Source of the DNA: Nansenia antarctica
Taxonomy: Eukaryota; Chordata; Actinopteri; Argentiniformes; Microstomatidae
NCBI GenBank assembly: GCA_963989245.1
Contig: OZ022341.1
Span: forward strand, 65,833,357 to 65,897,356
Length of the DNA stretch: 64,000 bases
Direction of reading: 5' to 3'
Position numbers and translations under genes: made by a program. This document shows positions 9,139-20,887 of the stretch, piece by piece; the first letter of the stretch is position 1; the number at the start of each line of letters is the position of its first letter. Under the pieces are notes generated by a model, which was not told the DNA's origin, ran no database searches, and saw only the letters and a list, made by a program, of their open reading frames with translations.

Positions 9139-9326
9139 ACCAAGCCAGCGGGGGCAGCATCGACTGGACCTACGAGCAGGGGATCAAGTTCTCCTTCGCC
9201 TTCGAGCTGAGGGACACCGGTCGCTACGGTTTCATCCTGCCAGCCAATCAGATCATCCCCACAGCCTCCGAGACCTGGCTGGGGCTGAAGCACATCATGG
9301 AGTATGTTCGTGACAATCCTTACTAA
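9139..9326 (+). CDS. Carboxypeptidase A (CPA2-like), last coding exon
   Basis: Begins after CCTGCCAG, completing the split Tyr codon, and ends in TAA at 9324-9326. It encodes QASGGSIDWTYEQGIKFSF, then FELRDTGRYGF, then ETWLGLK and the terminus MEYVRDNPY. Ile in SGGSIDW is position 255, the A-type specificity residue (B-type enzymes have Asp). The Glu of FELRDTG is the catalytic Glu270. The C-terminus (WLGLK..IME.VRD.PY) is closest to my recollection of CPA2/CPA4 rather than CPA1, hence CPA2-like. All catalytic residues visible in these four exons are intact and every splice phase fits, so this looks like a working gene rather than a pseudogene. Confidence 0.95.
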
Positions 9327-9344
9327 GACACACATGTACACACA

Positions 9345-9345
9345 T

Positions 9346-9417
<72 letters not shown>
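9345..9417. repeat. (CA)n microsatellite in the carboxypeptidase 3' UTR
   Basis: About 36 CA dinucleotides with two CATACA interruptions, between the stop codon and the polyadenylation signals. Confidence 0.95.
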
Positions 9418-9419
<2 letters not shown>

Positions 9420-9437
9420 AAGCCCTGAACACTAACC

Positions 9438-9461
9438 AATAAAGACTTGTAGGTCAATAAA
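9438..9461 (+). promoter_or_regulatory. Polyadenylation signals of the carboxypeptidase gene
   Basis: Two AATAAA hexamers at 9438-9443 and 9456-9461, about 112 and 130 bp after the stop codon, followed by a TG-rich stretch (AGTCTGTGTCTGGTTT). The 3' UTR between contains the (CA)n tract. Confidence 0.75.
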
Positions 9462-9863
9462 AGTCTGTGTCTGGTTTCATATATTCTTTCTTCTATTTGT
9501 TGTGATGCATCTTCATAAGTCAAGTCCCGGCTGTCTGTTTACTTTAGTTTTTCGACATTCGGGTCGTTACAAGTGTTACCAGGGTAAGCACAGGTATCAG
9601 ATATGTAAGCACAGGTATCAGATATGGGTCATTTGAAAAAGTAGGTGTAAGCAGGCGTTCAAAAACGTTTAAAGGCACCAAATCTGAACTAGGCATTACG
9701 ACCTGCGGTGTGAATGCAGCCATATAGCGCCTTATTCCAAAGCGCTTTACAACGGCCTCTCATTCATCCATTCACACACACATTCACACACCAATGGCGG
9801 CAAGCTGCCATGCAAGGCGCCGGCCGGCCCGCTCACTGGGAGCAATTTGGGGTTCAGTGTCTT

Positions 9864-11802
9864 TGATTGATTGATTGAAAACTTTATTAGAAGATTTGCA
9901 GAAGTAGGTACATGAAAGTACATATTACATACAAGGTCAACTAACAGGATAAAAACCCAAGAAAGCCACTGGCTTATTTCAATTGGGGTCCTTGATTCTC
10001 AATTCATCGTTACATGTAAGACAGACAAAAAACTAGTACTATCTACAAGATAATACAGACAAATAACTAGTACTATCTACAAGATAAACATACATCCAAC
10101 ATGGGAAGAACAATACAACAAAACATAAGGTATGTACAGCGGGTAGGACAGGTGGGGACATACACCACAGGTGGGGGCGGGGGACAAAACACAAAGTATG
10201 TACAGTGGGTAGTTCGGGCAGGGGGACAGACATATAATATGTACAATGGGTAGTTCGGGCGGGGGGACAAAACAACAAGTGGGAGACATAACAACAAAAC
10301 AACAAGAATATATAGAGGGTAGTCCAGGTGGGGGTGTAGTCTTTTAATTTGATTTTTGATTTAGCGGGTCCAGTTACGGATTGCAGCCTCCTGTAAATGT
10401 TTTTTGAGAGTGGTTTTGAAGGTGGGCAGTGTTTTGCACTCCTTTAAGATTATAGGAAGGGCGTTCCACATTTTTACTGCATAGTTTGCAAACGAGTTTA
10501 ACCCCTTGTTTGTGGTGCAACGCGGTTGAACGTGGTTCGTGGAGCTTCCTCTGGTATTGTATGTGTGGACGTTGTTCACTTTTTGGAAGTATGTTGACAG
10601 GTACTTGGGTGTCTTTGTGGTGTAGCGTATCTTGAAGACCAGGCCCAGTGCAAGCTGCTGCACTCTGTCAACTACTCGTAGCCAATCAAGGCTCAAAAAA
10701 TTAGCAGCGGTTAGATGTGTCCTAGGGTTGAGGCCTAGCAGAAGCCTAACCAGTTTATTTTGGGCTGTCTGGAGTCTTGTTTTTTGGGCCTTTGTGGTTC
10801 TATAGTACCATGATGTTACGGCATAGTCGAAGTGACATTGAATGAGAGCTCCTGATAGGGTCCTCAGTGTGTTTTTACTGACAAGTGAGGATATCCTGTA
10901 CAAGAATCTAGTTCTATGGTTAACTTTTTTGATTACTTTTGCTGCCATTTTATCTCCGGAAAGATTTGCCTCTAAGATGGAGCCCAGGTATGTAATATCC
11001 TCTTTTCTTGTGATAGTAATGTTACCCACCTTTATATTGTAATTTACAGCCTTTCTGAGTTTAGATGGGGATCCGTATAGGATGGTTTCAGTTTTACCTA
11101 GGTGTATTGATAGTTTATTGTCAGCTAGCCAGATGCAGATTCTACTCAGTTCAGTGCTTAGCGCTTTTTCCACCTGCAATATGTCCCTGTCAGAGGCCAG
11201 CAGAGCCGAGTCATCCGCGAACAAGAACAAATTGCAATCACATGCTGATGACATGTCATTCACATATATTAGGAACAGTAAAGGTCCTAATATGCTTCCT
11301 TGTGGAACGCCGCAGGTCACTGGGAGGGGGGGGGGACAGTGTTCCGTTCACACTAACCACCTGTTCCCTCCCCTCTAAGTAGGATTGCATCCAGCTCACC
11401 GATGTTCTATCGAACCCAATTGCTTTCAGTTTATCTAACAATATGTGGTGATCTACTGTGTCGAAGGCCTTCTGGAGGTCCAGCATGACCATGCCGCAGT
11501 ACTTGCCCGAGTCCACCTCATGGTTGATGTGGTCGTTCAAATAGAGAAGGCATGTGTCAGTGGAATGGGATGTTCTGAATCCTGATTGAAATTCATACAT
11601 CAGATTTTTTTCGGTAAGGTACCTATCAACCTGTTCATAAACTATTTTTTCCATAAGTTTCGAGATGGAATTAAGAATAGAAACAGGTCGGTAGTTGCCT
11701 GGGTCTAATTTGCTTCCTTTTTTATACAGTGGGGTTACCCTTGCTATTTTAAAGTCAAGGGGGACGTGTCCCTGTTTGATGGAGAGGTTTATTATGTGGG
11801 TA
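9864..11802 (-). mobile_element. LINE (copy A), 5'-truncated, with (TTGA)n tail
   Basis: Non-LTR retrotransposon of an EN/RT family (a close relative of copy B at 22768-31070). The 3' end is AATAAAGTTTTCAATCAATC on the minus strand. CAGTGTCTT flanks both ends (9855-9863 and 11803-11811), a clear target-site duplication. The element begins inside the RT-domain region. The 3' UTR (about 9870-10360) contains GC-rich stretches that give short spurious frames. Confidence 0.9.
10361..11798 (-). pseudogene. LINE copy A ORF2: reverse transcriptase and C-terminal domain, frameshifted
   Basis: Two overlapping frames. Upstream (about 11798-11330) it reads IARVTPLYKKGSKLDPGNYR, VSILNSISKLMEKI and LDLQKAFDTVDHHILLDKL. 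Downstream (11320-10361) it reads VPQGSILGPLLFLIYVNDM, the FADD catalytic box (LFLFADDSALL), then a long C-terminal region ending AAIRNWTR. The break lies at a G9 run near 11327-11335; in copy B the same place is intact with fewer C residues on the coding strand, so polynucleotide slippage killed the frame. The endonuclease is missing through 5' truncation. Confidence 0.85.
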
Positions 11803-11890
11803 CAGTGTCTTGCCCAAGGACACTTCGACATGTGGCCAGCCGGGGCTCGAACCGCCGATCTGCCAACTAATGCGATCACAGCCGCCCCTG

Positions 11891-12530
11891 CATCTACCAG
11901 GGAACACTGTATCTGCATCGGGGTTCATGAACAAATATTTACCAGAAGACCACATGGTGGCGCTGTTTATGTATTTATTAAGTGTGCAACGTGCCACAAA
12001 GACGCTACTTCGATGGTCCAGATGGAACATAATATTTCCCTTCTTTCACACTAGGGTCAAATCTCCAAAGTGTTTCCTTGAACTGTCTCTTATCACCCAG
12101 TACTGAGCACATTTTGGAATGTAACAAGCATTCTGATAGGCTGATGGCAATAATGCACAGTGAATCAGCAGTGTTAGGAGAGTAGTTAGGCAGATATCTC
12201 AATTTGGCCTGTAGTGGCTTCAAACTATTTAGTAACCACCGTCCAGGCAAGACAGGGGTTTTGACGCACATCCAAATATTCAAACCAACAAAATCGTATA
12301 TCCAGTCCAGGTAGAATTGCAACAAAAATATGGATTTATTAAATATTCTTTAAATATAAACATAAAATTCACACTTTCCCAAAAAAAGAGATACAAATAG
12401 ATAGAAAATAGATAAATAACAAAATGCTGATTTGGCAGTATAGCCCACAGTAGTTCACAGTATATTTCTCAATATGAATCACAGTATATTTCTCACAGTA
12501 GCCTATATATAACTCACAGTACCCTATATA
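11891..12530. other. No gene recognised
   Basis: Sequence between the split repeat and the hAT transposase gene, probably including the 3' end of the hAT element. The other side of the element is also unresolved: I could not find a convincing pair of terminal inverted repeats. Confidence 0.5.
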
Positions 12531-14835
12531 TTAGATCTTGACTCTACGTGCCTTCATAGCAGCAAAATCATTGATTACATCATTGTATGAGATTCTCTCA
12601 CTTATTTTATGATTCACACTGAGAATCGCAAGGCCAGTGAGACGCTCCTGGGACATTGTGGATCGTAAGTATGTTTTAATTAGTTTTAACTTTGAAAAGC
12701 TCCTCTCTGCACTGGCTACAGTTACTGGTAGGGTTAACGCAATACGAAGAGCTGTCCAGAGATTGGGGTAAACCTCTTTCAAATGCTGGGTGTGAATGAA
12801 TGTTAGGAAGTTTGTTAACTCCTGGGCTAGCTCCCTACCGTTGATGTCAGGATCACTGTTTGTTGTTAGAGCAGCACTACGTGACTCACACTGAGTTGAT
12901 AGTTCATCATGTGTCAGATTAGTAAAGTTTTTCAGCACACTGAACTTGTCTCTCACCTCGGACAGACAGACAAACCTTTCCTCAATAGACAATTTGGCCG
13001 CATCTACAACAGTGTTAAAGAATGTCACCTCTAACCTCTTCAACGCATCTGTGAAAGGCTCATCACATGACTCGTAGTCAAACTGCCGTTTGGTGCTTCT
13101 CAGCCTCTTCTGCTTTAGTGTGGCAGCCACATTCATGCCATCACATATTTCTGTAGCTGTTGCTTGAGCTGCTGCGAAACCTGTGACTCTGTAGTCAGCA
13201 AGGAATCTCTGTGTCTTCCTGAGTAGATCAACAGCTACATCTAACTGCATTTCAGATGACTGCATAAGTTTGCTGACATGCTGGATATTTGCTAGTATGT
13301 CATACCACACAACCGAGCAAACAGAGAAACGGTATGAGCCCACCTCCTCTGCCAAAGACTGGGCTTCAATCCGGATGTTTCCATCAGTGGCCTTATCCCT
13401 CACCTCCAAGAGGGCCTCCCGTACCCCTGCAGCCTGATAGCGTAGAGCCTCTACACTTTTGATTCTGCTCTCCCACCTAGTTTCTGCCCAGGACTTCACA
13501 CTGATCGGAACATGTTCTTTCAGGATTGCCCATCTCTGAACACTTGCTGAAAAGAGAACATAGATCTTTTGGAGGTATCCGAAGTAACTAATTGCGACTA
13601 TGGAGGCTTTGGCTGCATCAGACACAACTAAGTTCAGAGTATGTGCCCCGCAAGGCACAAAAAAGGCTCTGGGATTCACTAATAAGAGTCTGGCCTGTAC
13701 ACCCTTGTGTTTCCCACGCATGTTCGCTCCATTATCATAAGCCTGACCTCTGCAGTCACCAAATGGGAGATTGTGTTCCTTTAACTTTTTTAATATGAGG
13801 TTTGCCAAACTTTCACCAGTGCTTTCGTCTGCTATAAGAAAACCTATGAAATGTTCCTTGATTTCTGGCATGTCATTGAATTTGACTATTCTAATGAGTG
13901 CAGACATTTGTTCTTGGTGGCTTACATCTGGGGTGCAATCTAATATGATTGAAAAGTATTTGGCTGCTTTGATTTCGGTCACAATTTCCATTACTCTGCC
14001 ACTCATTGCTGCAATTAGTTCATTCTGAACAGTTTTCCCCAAGTAGTGTGGGATGATATCCAACTGCCCTTTGCACCCTTGCAATGTGTTGCTGCATTAC
14101 AGGATCAAACTTAGCAAGAAGTTCCACCTCTTTCAAAAAGTTACCATTGTCTGGCTGATACAATGTGTCACTTGATCCTCTTAAAGCAATGTTTCTCTGT
14201 GCTAGAGATTGGATGATGGCCACTAAACGAGTAAGAACATCCCTCCTATGCCTCTTCTCAGCCTCTAGTAGTGACATTTCCTGCCTGTCTATAGTCTCCC
14301 CCTTTTTGAGACGCAACTCTAACTCCTTCCAGGCTGCCATATGCTTGGTGTGTTCAGGAGAGCTCTCATGGGTTTTCAAGAAAGATTGTGCATTCTTCCA
14401 ATCACTTACCCCCCCTTTGAGTAAATTATGTTCTTTTCGAGAAAACTATTTGCAGCAAAAACAAAAAAGTGCATTGCTTTTGGGGGAATAAGTCAACCAG
14501 CTTCTCCTCATTTTCTCACCATTCACCAATGTTCTAAAGAAGTAGTGGTAGTGGCATGCTCTGGCATCTTCTCTTTTGGGGAAGGTGTAGTCAGATTTAG
14601 GCTGTAGTGGACCTCTGCTCACAAGATCAGTTCTTACTGTATCTGATAAGACAGAGGGCCAGTCAGCTGGGTCAGGAGGTGGAGCTTGGCTGACAGCTGG
14701 ATCAGGAGGTGGAGCTTGGCTGACAGCTGGATCAGGAGGTGGAGCTTGGCTGACAGCTGTGTCAGGAGGTGGAGCTTGGCTGGCTTCAACTGTGGGACAT
14801 GGCTCTGTTTCAGGTACAGCCTGAGTAGAAGGACC
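12531..14835 (-). pseudogene. hAT transposase (TTF zinc finger type), one stop and one frameshift
   Basis: Large exon of a hAT-superfamily transposase related to the ZMYM1-like/TTF zinc-finger group. In order on the minus strand: a Gln/Pro-rich repeat (QAPPPDPAVS), a DPADWPSVLSD motif, a TTF-type zinc finger (SWLTYSPKSNALFCFCC, about 14430-14500), the catalytic core (SIILDCTPDVSHQEQMS, DNGANMRGKHKG, PCGAHTLNLVV) and the hAT dimerisation tail (LPVTVASAERSFSKLKLIKT). A TAG stop at 14446-14448 sits just after the zinc-finger Cys pair. A frameshift near 14066-14090 separates HIARVQ from QLDIIPHYLGK. Both breaks argue against an active protein, though most of the coding length (517 codons) is still open, so inactivation looks fairly recent. 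Confidence 0.88.
14671..14782. repeat. 30 bp in-frame tandem repeat, four copies
   Basis: Four units of TCAGGAGGTGGAGCTTGGCT plus GACAGCTGGA, encoding APPPDPAVSQ repeats in the N-terminal part of the hAT protein. Being a multiple of three, the array keeps the reading frame. Confidence 0.9.
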
Positions 14836-14932
14836 TTTAAACAGACATATAATACACTATTAATGTCCTGCAATGTCACACATGACATGAAATAACACAT
14901 AGTTAAACTATGAAACATAATTTTTCTCTTAC

Positions 14933-15220
14933 CAGCAGTAGTAGAACAAACTTGAGGAGAGGACCTGGGCCAGGGTCCTCTTGAGTAGAAGGACCTTCAA
15001 GCAGACATATGAGATAATATATAATAACCAGAAAACCTTTACCTTAAACGGACATACTGTAAATCTGCAATGTCACACAAATAATTGTGCTCCTACATAA
15101 CACAGTATAAAAAGTATAAACATTACTCACCAGCAGCAGTAGTAGGATCTACTTGAGGAGGTGGCTGGGTTGTCACATCAGCTGGAGGTGGGGGCCCACT
15201 CAGGAATTTCAACAAAGCTC
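14933..15220 (-). pseudogene. Probable upstream exons of the hAT gene (14933-14994 and 15131-15220)
   Basis: Two short minus-strand segments with splice-like borders: donor GTAAGAG and acceptor TTGAAG around 14933-14994, donor GTGAGTAATG and acceptor TTCTTGTAG around 15131-15220. Both encode Pro/Gln-rich peptides with a shared TTA(A/G) ending, and the main exon begins with the same GTCCTTCTACTCA phrase as the 62 nt exon, so one exon may be a duplicate of the start of the next. Inferred from signals only; I could not make all splice phases agree. Confidence 0.4.
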
Positions 15221-15904
15221 CTACAAGAATACAGCCAAAGCATAACATTAATTAACTTAATCAAATAAGTGTAACGTTACATGATGTAGGCTATATTGAG
15301 ACAATTTCAGAGGGATTTATTCTATTCTGAAACGAAAAAATATTATATGTTGAATCGGTGGCGATGCTGCAATTTAAGCAAGCTAGTTCATAGTTACCAT
15401 ATTGACCCGAATATGTAAAGGAAAACACAATATTCAGGCACCAAATGACCATTCAAAATATAATGTAATATAATGCAATATAAGGCTCTCAGGCTGGCAT
15501 TCTGTACTTTCAAATATGTATTCTCCTTGAATCAACTATCAACTATCAGCTAGTTAACTAGCAAAAACGAAAAGCTAACTTATTTGTGAAACAGCGCCCC
15601 CGCCACCACGTCGGCGCAGTGCCGCAATTGCAGTTAGAAATGACAGAAATCCACCGAGTGCAGCGCTTATAGAAAATACGACCGTCAGAGTTTTGTCGAG
15701 AGCTGGAGGCGGCAAGAAATATGACCGAGGCGGCCGCCTCATAATTCTCTATGCAGGAAAAACCCTGAAACCCTGGCATACATTCGTTACGTTTTTCAGT
15801 CACGTATTCACACACCCTCCTGTCAATCTCCTGGAAGCGATCTTTTTGGGCCCTGTCCTACGGCCACTTCTAACATTACACTGTGTAATATCATATATCA
15901 TACA
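15221..15904. other. 5' side of the hAT element and flank, no gene recognised
   Basis: AT-rich, then a GC-rich stretch (15590-15770) on the minus strand that may be the hAT promoter. A possible inverted-repeat end CAGGGTTTTTCCTGC lies (minus strand) at about 15752-15766, but no matching partner was found. Confidence 0.35.
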
Positions 15905-16215
15905 TTTATCATACATTTAAATAAATGTGCAATAACACTATTGTGCAATATGACAACCCTAGTCGTCTATCTGTACAGTATAGTGGATAGTGTACATAGC
16001 CTTTATTTATGTAAACCAGCTCCTTCCCTTCTTGTGATTTTTTTTAAAAGTTTTTTTTTCTTCTTTCCTAGCACCAGGGGAGCCACCCCTCCTAAATTTC
16101 GTTGTTTGGTACCTGTACTGTAGCAATGACAATAAAGACCATTCATTCATTCATTCATTCATTCATTCATTCATCATTCATTCATTCATTCATTCATTCA
16201 TTCATTCATTCATAT
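15905..16215 (+). mobile_element. Truncated LINE 3' end with (ATTC)n tail
   Basis: Same family as 7885-8362 and the minus-strand copies at 59258-60280: AATGTGCAATAACACTATTG, GATAGTGTACATAGCC, TTTCGTTGTTTGGTACCTG, then GACAATAAAGACC and an (ATTC)n tail with one frameshifted unit. Confidence 0.8.
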
Positions 16216-16541
16216 TTCTTGGCTGCTCGACAGTTGTTTGATGCCTCTGCTTCATTGATCACCATGGTCTTAAAAATTGGCATCGTAACTTGACTAACTT
16301 TAGAGCCACTTTGTCCGAGCTGGTCCTAGTGTGTCTCCATCCCTCAACTGGCTAAGCAGCAACATTAGCTAGCTAGCCAGTTAGTCAGCTAGAGTTAGCT
16401 ACCATCCTCCTCCATGCAGCACACATACATATGAAATAATGACATTCAAGGACAGGACAGACATACATGCCTCTACTTCTGGCTTGGATTCATATACATA
16501 TATCTCTGTATCCTCCACTCACCTCACACATACGCCTATTA

Positions 16542-16542
<1 letters not shown>

Positions 16543-16620
<78 letters not shown>
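16543..16620. repeat. (CA)n microsatellite
   Basis: About 39 CA dinucleotides, immediately upstream (to the left) of the Ty3/gypsy LTR at 16745. Confidence 0.95.
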
Positions 16621-16622
<2 letters not shown>

Positions 16623-16744
16623 TCCCCCCTACCCTTTTTCTTTCATTTCGAAATCTTTATTTTTATTTCTGTCACCATGTCTGTCAATATTGGTGTTGGT
16701 CGTTCATGTTTGCTCTGTGTGTCACAAGCCGCTTCAGTCTGCAC

Positions 16745-16936
16745 TGTTATATCCTAACTAGGTATGTTAATATAACTAAATATACTTTCTATACAGTAGA
16801 GCAAGCAGGAGATGGAGACCGTGTTACTGTAGTGGTGGTAACTTTATTAGTCAACAACCGGAACACATCACACGTCATACATATATACTAGGCAGTACCC
16901 GGATGCCCCACAAGGTGGTAGTATAAGTACATGACA
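16745..16936 (-). repeat. 3' LTR of the Ty3/gypsy element
   Basis: 192 bp, identical to the LTR at 21509-21700 except for A instead of G in GGTATGTT(A/G)ATATAAC. Ends are TG...CA on the + strand as given. Confidence 0.92.
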
Positions 16937-17215
16937 ACTCCTCCCCACTTAATGAACAAGTAGGCTCACTAACAAACCCTGAACCCCTACACCCCTGGCA
17001 ACAGACAATTCAACATGTAGTTGTCACGGATGAAAATAGGTATAGCCCTTGAAATTAACAATCGCTCAGAACTCCAATCACAACAACAAGATCACTTTGT
17101 TAACTTGTTATAAACCATTCATCTTATTCTAAGGGAATGAGTTACGGACTACTCAAACCCTGACATGACCCAGGGGATTATTATGCCCCATTCTTGAGGG
17201 TCTGTCACATCCCTA
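16937..17215. other. Ty3/gypsy 3' untranslated region
   Basis: Between the integrase stop and the 3' LTR. Non-coding; the polypurine tract expected just inside the LTR on the minus strand would be AGTGGGGAGGAG at about 16939-16950. Confidence 0.6.
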
Positions 17216-18475
17216 CTACAGATCCAGGCGTTTCGGCGGTCGCCGCTCTCTCTGTGACTGGCGATGAGTAGTACGGCCATCCGGCAGAACTACACTGTCT
17301 GTATCCGGAACAGGTTTCGGTGTGGAACACGGCGACAGTTCTGTCTCCGATACAGCGGTGAAAGTGGATCCAGAGTCAACAGGCTCCACTGTACCTGGTG
17401 TATCCTGGATGAGTGTGCTCTGGATTGGGCTGCCCCGGTTGCTTGACTCAGCAGCAACCACTGGTGTGTTTTCCCCAGGTGTTGCAGACCCCGCGAGAAG
17501 CTGGTCGGTGTGTCTCCTCCAGACTAGGTCATCCTTGGTCCGCACTGTATAAGACACCGGCCCGGTCTGTTCCAGGACTGTAGCAGGCGTCCACTTAGCT
17601 CGGTTGTTATAGTTACGTGCCAGTACACGGTCACCGGGGCGGAAGGTCCTTTCTTTTGCTCTCTGCTCACGTCTCTTGACCTGAGCCTGTTGTTTCAGGT
17701 GCACAGTCTCTTTGGTCTTTGGGGGTTTCAGAAGGTCGAGATTGGTGCGGAGTTGTCTCTTCATGAGAAGTGCTGCCGGCGCGACTTGAGTGGTTGAGTG
17801 CGGTATATTTCTGTATGACAGCAGAAACCTATTGAGCCGCTGGTGGAGAGATCCTTGTCCCTGTGAGGCCTTCAGGCCGTTTTTCATGCTCTGAACAAAT
17901 CTCTCTGCTAATCCATTTGTGGATGGGTGATAGGGGGCAGAGCGGATGTGTTGTACTCCATTTGCCTCCAGGAATCTCTCAAACTCCTGTGAGACGAATT
18001 GGGGCCCGTTATCGCTCACCAGCTGTTCTGGAAACCCGAATCGACTGAACATCTCTCCTAGTTTCTCGATGGTTTTCTCTGCTGTGGTCGATCTCATTAT
18101 CGCCACTTCCGGCCACTTACTGTGGGCATCAACCACCACCAGGAACATCCTCTCCTCCATCGGGCCAGCGAAGTCCACATGAACTCGCTGCCATGGTGCC
18201 TCCGGCCAATCCCACGGATGGAGGGGAGCTGGCTGCGGCATGCAGTGCACCTGCTGGCATGACGTACATGTTTTCACAGTCTCCTCGATCTGACCATCCA
18301 GTCCAGGCCACCAAAAGTAGCTTCTCGCAAGCTCCTTCATGCGGACGATCCCACTATGTCCTTCATGTAGCTGCAGTAGTAGCCTTTTCCGTAACACAGG
18401 CGGAATAATCACCCGGCGTCCCCAGAGGAGACATCCTGCCTGCACAGACAGTTCACTCCTTCTTGTGAGGTAGGG
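17216..18475 (-). pseudogene. Ty3/gypsy integrase (C-terminal pol)
   Basis: Contains the zinc-binding HHCC region (HEGHSGIVRMKELARSYFWW, then CTSCQ) and the DDE core: HVDFAGP, VSDNGPQFVS and YHPSTNGLAERF supply Asp, Asp and Glu. It ends in a basic tail with RRERRPPKRLDL. Integrase inserts the cDNA into the genome. The frame joins RNase H only through a frameshift near 18470-18490, so no full Pol is made. Confidence 0.88.
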
Positions 18476-19275
18476 CTTGAGGTGATCAGTACATCCATCA
18501 GCGTTGACAATACAGGGTCATTCCGGGTGTGTCTCTTCACTTGAGCTGCTGTGATGGGCGCGTCCTCAACTTGACTGAAGTAGAAAATGCCGGTCCGTGT
18601 CGGCTCGGCACGGACCACAGGCAGGGGTAGTCTCGAGAGGCCATCCGCATTGGCGTGCAGCTCCGACTTGCGGTATTTGATGTCGTAGTCATGAGCAGAC
18701 AACAACAAGGCCCATCTTTGCATCCTTCCCGCCGCCAGGGATGGAATGCCGGTGTGGGGCCCGAAGATTGTTGTGAGGGGCTGATGGTCTGTCAGGAGAA
18801 CAAACTTTCTCCCAAAGAGATAGTGATGATTTTTTTTTACTCCAAACACAATCCCCAGTGCTTTACGTTCTATTTGTGCATAGCCGCTCTCAGCCTTGCT
18901 GAGTGTACGGGAGGCGAATGCAATTGGCCGTTCCTCCCCGCTGGGCATGATGTGTGAAACAACTGCTCCCACCCCATATGGGGAGGCATCACACGCCAGT
19001 TGTAGGGGCAGTGCGGGGTCAAAATGTGTCAGGGCGTCAGATTCCAGCAGCGCCCGTTTCGTTATCTCAAACGCAGCCTCACATTGTTGAGTCCATACCC
19101 AGGCTTGCCCGTGGCACAGCAGCTGATGTAGGGGTCGCAGTATAGAAGACAGGTTCTGGATAAACTTCCCGTAGTAATTGAGGAGCCCCAGATAAGAGCG
19201 GAGTTGACTCACATTTTGAGGTGCTGGTGCTTCCACGATGGCCTTGGTTTTGGATGGAGCCTTGTGCAAGCCCCC
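18475..19275 (-). pseudogene. Ty3/gypsy RT connection and RNase H
   Basis: Opens with the RT thumb motif LRSYLGLLNYYGKFIQNL, then the RNase H-type segments LQLACDASPYGVGAVVSH, ERKALGIVFGVKK and LLTDHQPLTTIFG carrying the acidic residues. It is separated from the RT palm by a frameshift at a run of seven C residues (19270-19276). Confidence 0.85.
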
Positions 19276-20887
19276 CCGTCAATCATGTGACCCAGATACT
19301 CGACGGAAGACTGGAAAAACTCACACTTTGACTTGCGAACTTTTAATCCATATTCTTCCAGTCGCTGCAGAGTGGCCTCCAGGTTCCCCAGATGTTCCTG
19401 TTCTGTCCTTCCAGTGATGAGTATGTCATCCAAATAACATTGGACCCCGTCTAAGCCGCTCAGTATCTGCTCCATCGCACGCTGGAAGAGAGCCGGTGCA
19501 GACGTAATCCCGAAAGGTAGTCTGCAGTATCGGTACAGGCCCTTGTGAGTGACTATGGTGAGCAGGTCTCTAGATTTCTCGTCGACCTGCATCTGTAAGT
19601 AGGCTTGGTTGAGGTCGATTTTGCTGAATCTTTGTCCTCCAGCCAAGCCTGTGAACAGGTCCTCTATGCGAGGGAGTGGATAGTGTTCAGCCTCTAGCAC
19701 AGGGTTCAGGGTGACTTTAAAATCTCCGCAGATTCTCACCGAAGTATCTTTTTTAATGACTGGTATGATGGGAGTGGCCCACTCACTTCGACTGATGGGC
19801 TCCAGCACCCCACTCTTGACCAATGATTCCAGCTCAGCTTCCACTTTTGGCTTTATGGCGTATGGGACTTGTCTCGCTTTCAGGAACTTGGGTCTGCTGT
19901 CTGGCTTGATGTTCAGACTGACTATGATGTCCTTAATTTTTCCAAGTTCCTCTTTGAACACCTCCGCATGTTTGTTCAGGATAGCAGTCAGAGGGGATTC
20001 CCCTTTGTTCAGCATGTGAACCTTGGGCCAGTCCAGTCGGAGTTCCGCCAGCCACGAACGGCCTAGCAGAGATGACAAGCCGCCCCCCACGACGTACAGT
20101 GGTAGGTGTGCGGTTTGCCCATTCACCTGGACTGTGACATGGATGACCCCCTTGGTTGGCACTGACTCGCCGGTGTAGGTTCTCAGTTTGAGTTTCGTTG
20201 GTTGTAGTGGCAGATGCGGCAGGGTTTCTTTGTAGACAGCATACGATATAAGAGAGACTGCTGCCCCAGTGTCTATTTCCATACGCACTGGTTTCCCCTC
20301 CAGCAGTGGAGTTTCGAAATAACCCCCTGCACCTCCCACTACTGACAGGACATACACAGGTTCCTCGTCTGATGAGCTGCTGAGATTAGCCGTAGCTTGG
20401 CTAGGTTGTACACTATGCACAGGCTGTCTCTTTTGGAATCTGTATTTTGACTTATTGTTGTCCAGACTAGGATTTTTAATCAGTCCCTTACTTTTGCATG
20501 CCCGTTCAATGTGACCTTTTTTTCCACACTTCCTGCAGTCCACATCCTTACTCCAACACTCAGCAGCCAAATGTCCACTCTTGTCGCATCTGTAACATTT
20601 GCTCTGGGTACCTCTGTCCTCTGCGGAGACTCTGTGCAGCTTACCGCTCTCACTGAGCTGATGAGCGTCCTTGGTCGCTAATTCCATGGACACACTCACT
20701 TCAATAGCTCTTTCCAGGGTAAGTGCACTTTCAGTTAAGAGGCGTTTCTGGGCAGCCTCACTCCTGAGGCCGCACACAAGCCTGTCCCGTATGGTGTCGT
20801 TCAGTACATTGCCAAATTCACAATGCTCTGTCAGCCTTCTAAGGGCAGCCACAAATGTCACTACTGACTCCCCCTCCTCTTGGTTCC
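19275..20887 (-). pseudogene. Ty3/gypsy gag C-terminus, protease and RT palm
   Basis: Order on the minus strand: end of gag, two CCHC zinc knuckles (CYRCDKSGHLAAEC and CRKCGKKGHIERAC), aspartic protease (MEIDTGAAVSLIS), RT with ATPIIPVIKKDTSVRICGDF, LPFGITSAPALFQRAMEQIL and the catalytic YLDD (CYLDDILITG). No in-frame stop within this stretch. It starts directly after the LINE fragment that interrupts gag. Confidence 0.9.

Larger units (their letters stand above)
9722..11890 (+). repeat. Interspersed repeat split by a LINE (two halves, 9722-9863 and 11803-11890)
   Basis: The left half contains GCGCCTTATTCCAAAGCGC, CACACACATTCACACACC and ends GGGGTTCAGTGTCTT. The right half resumes CAGTGTCTTGCCCAAGGACA and CTTCGACATGTGG, and ends with a tRNA-like GGCTCGAACCGCC motif. 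Joined without the LINE they form one continuous copy of a repeat common in teleosts. Confidence 0.8.

Noticed and set aside
12005..12325. 106-codon minus-strand frame
   Set aside because: Low-complexity flank of the hAT gene without conserved motifs.
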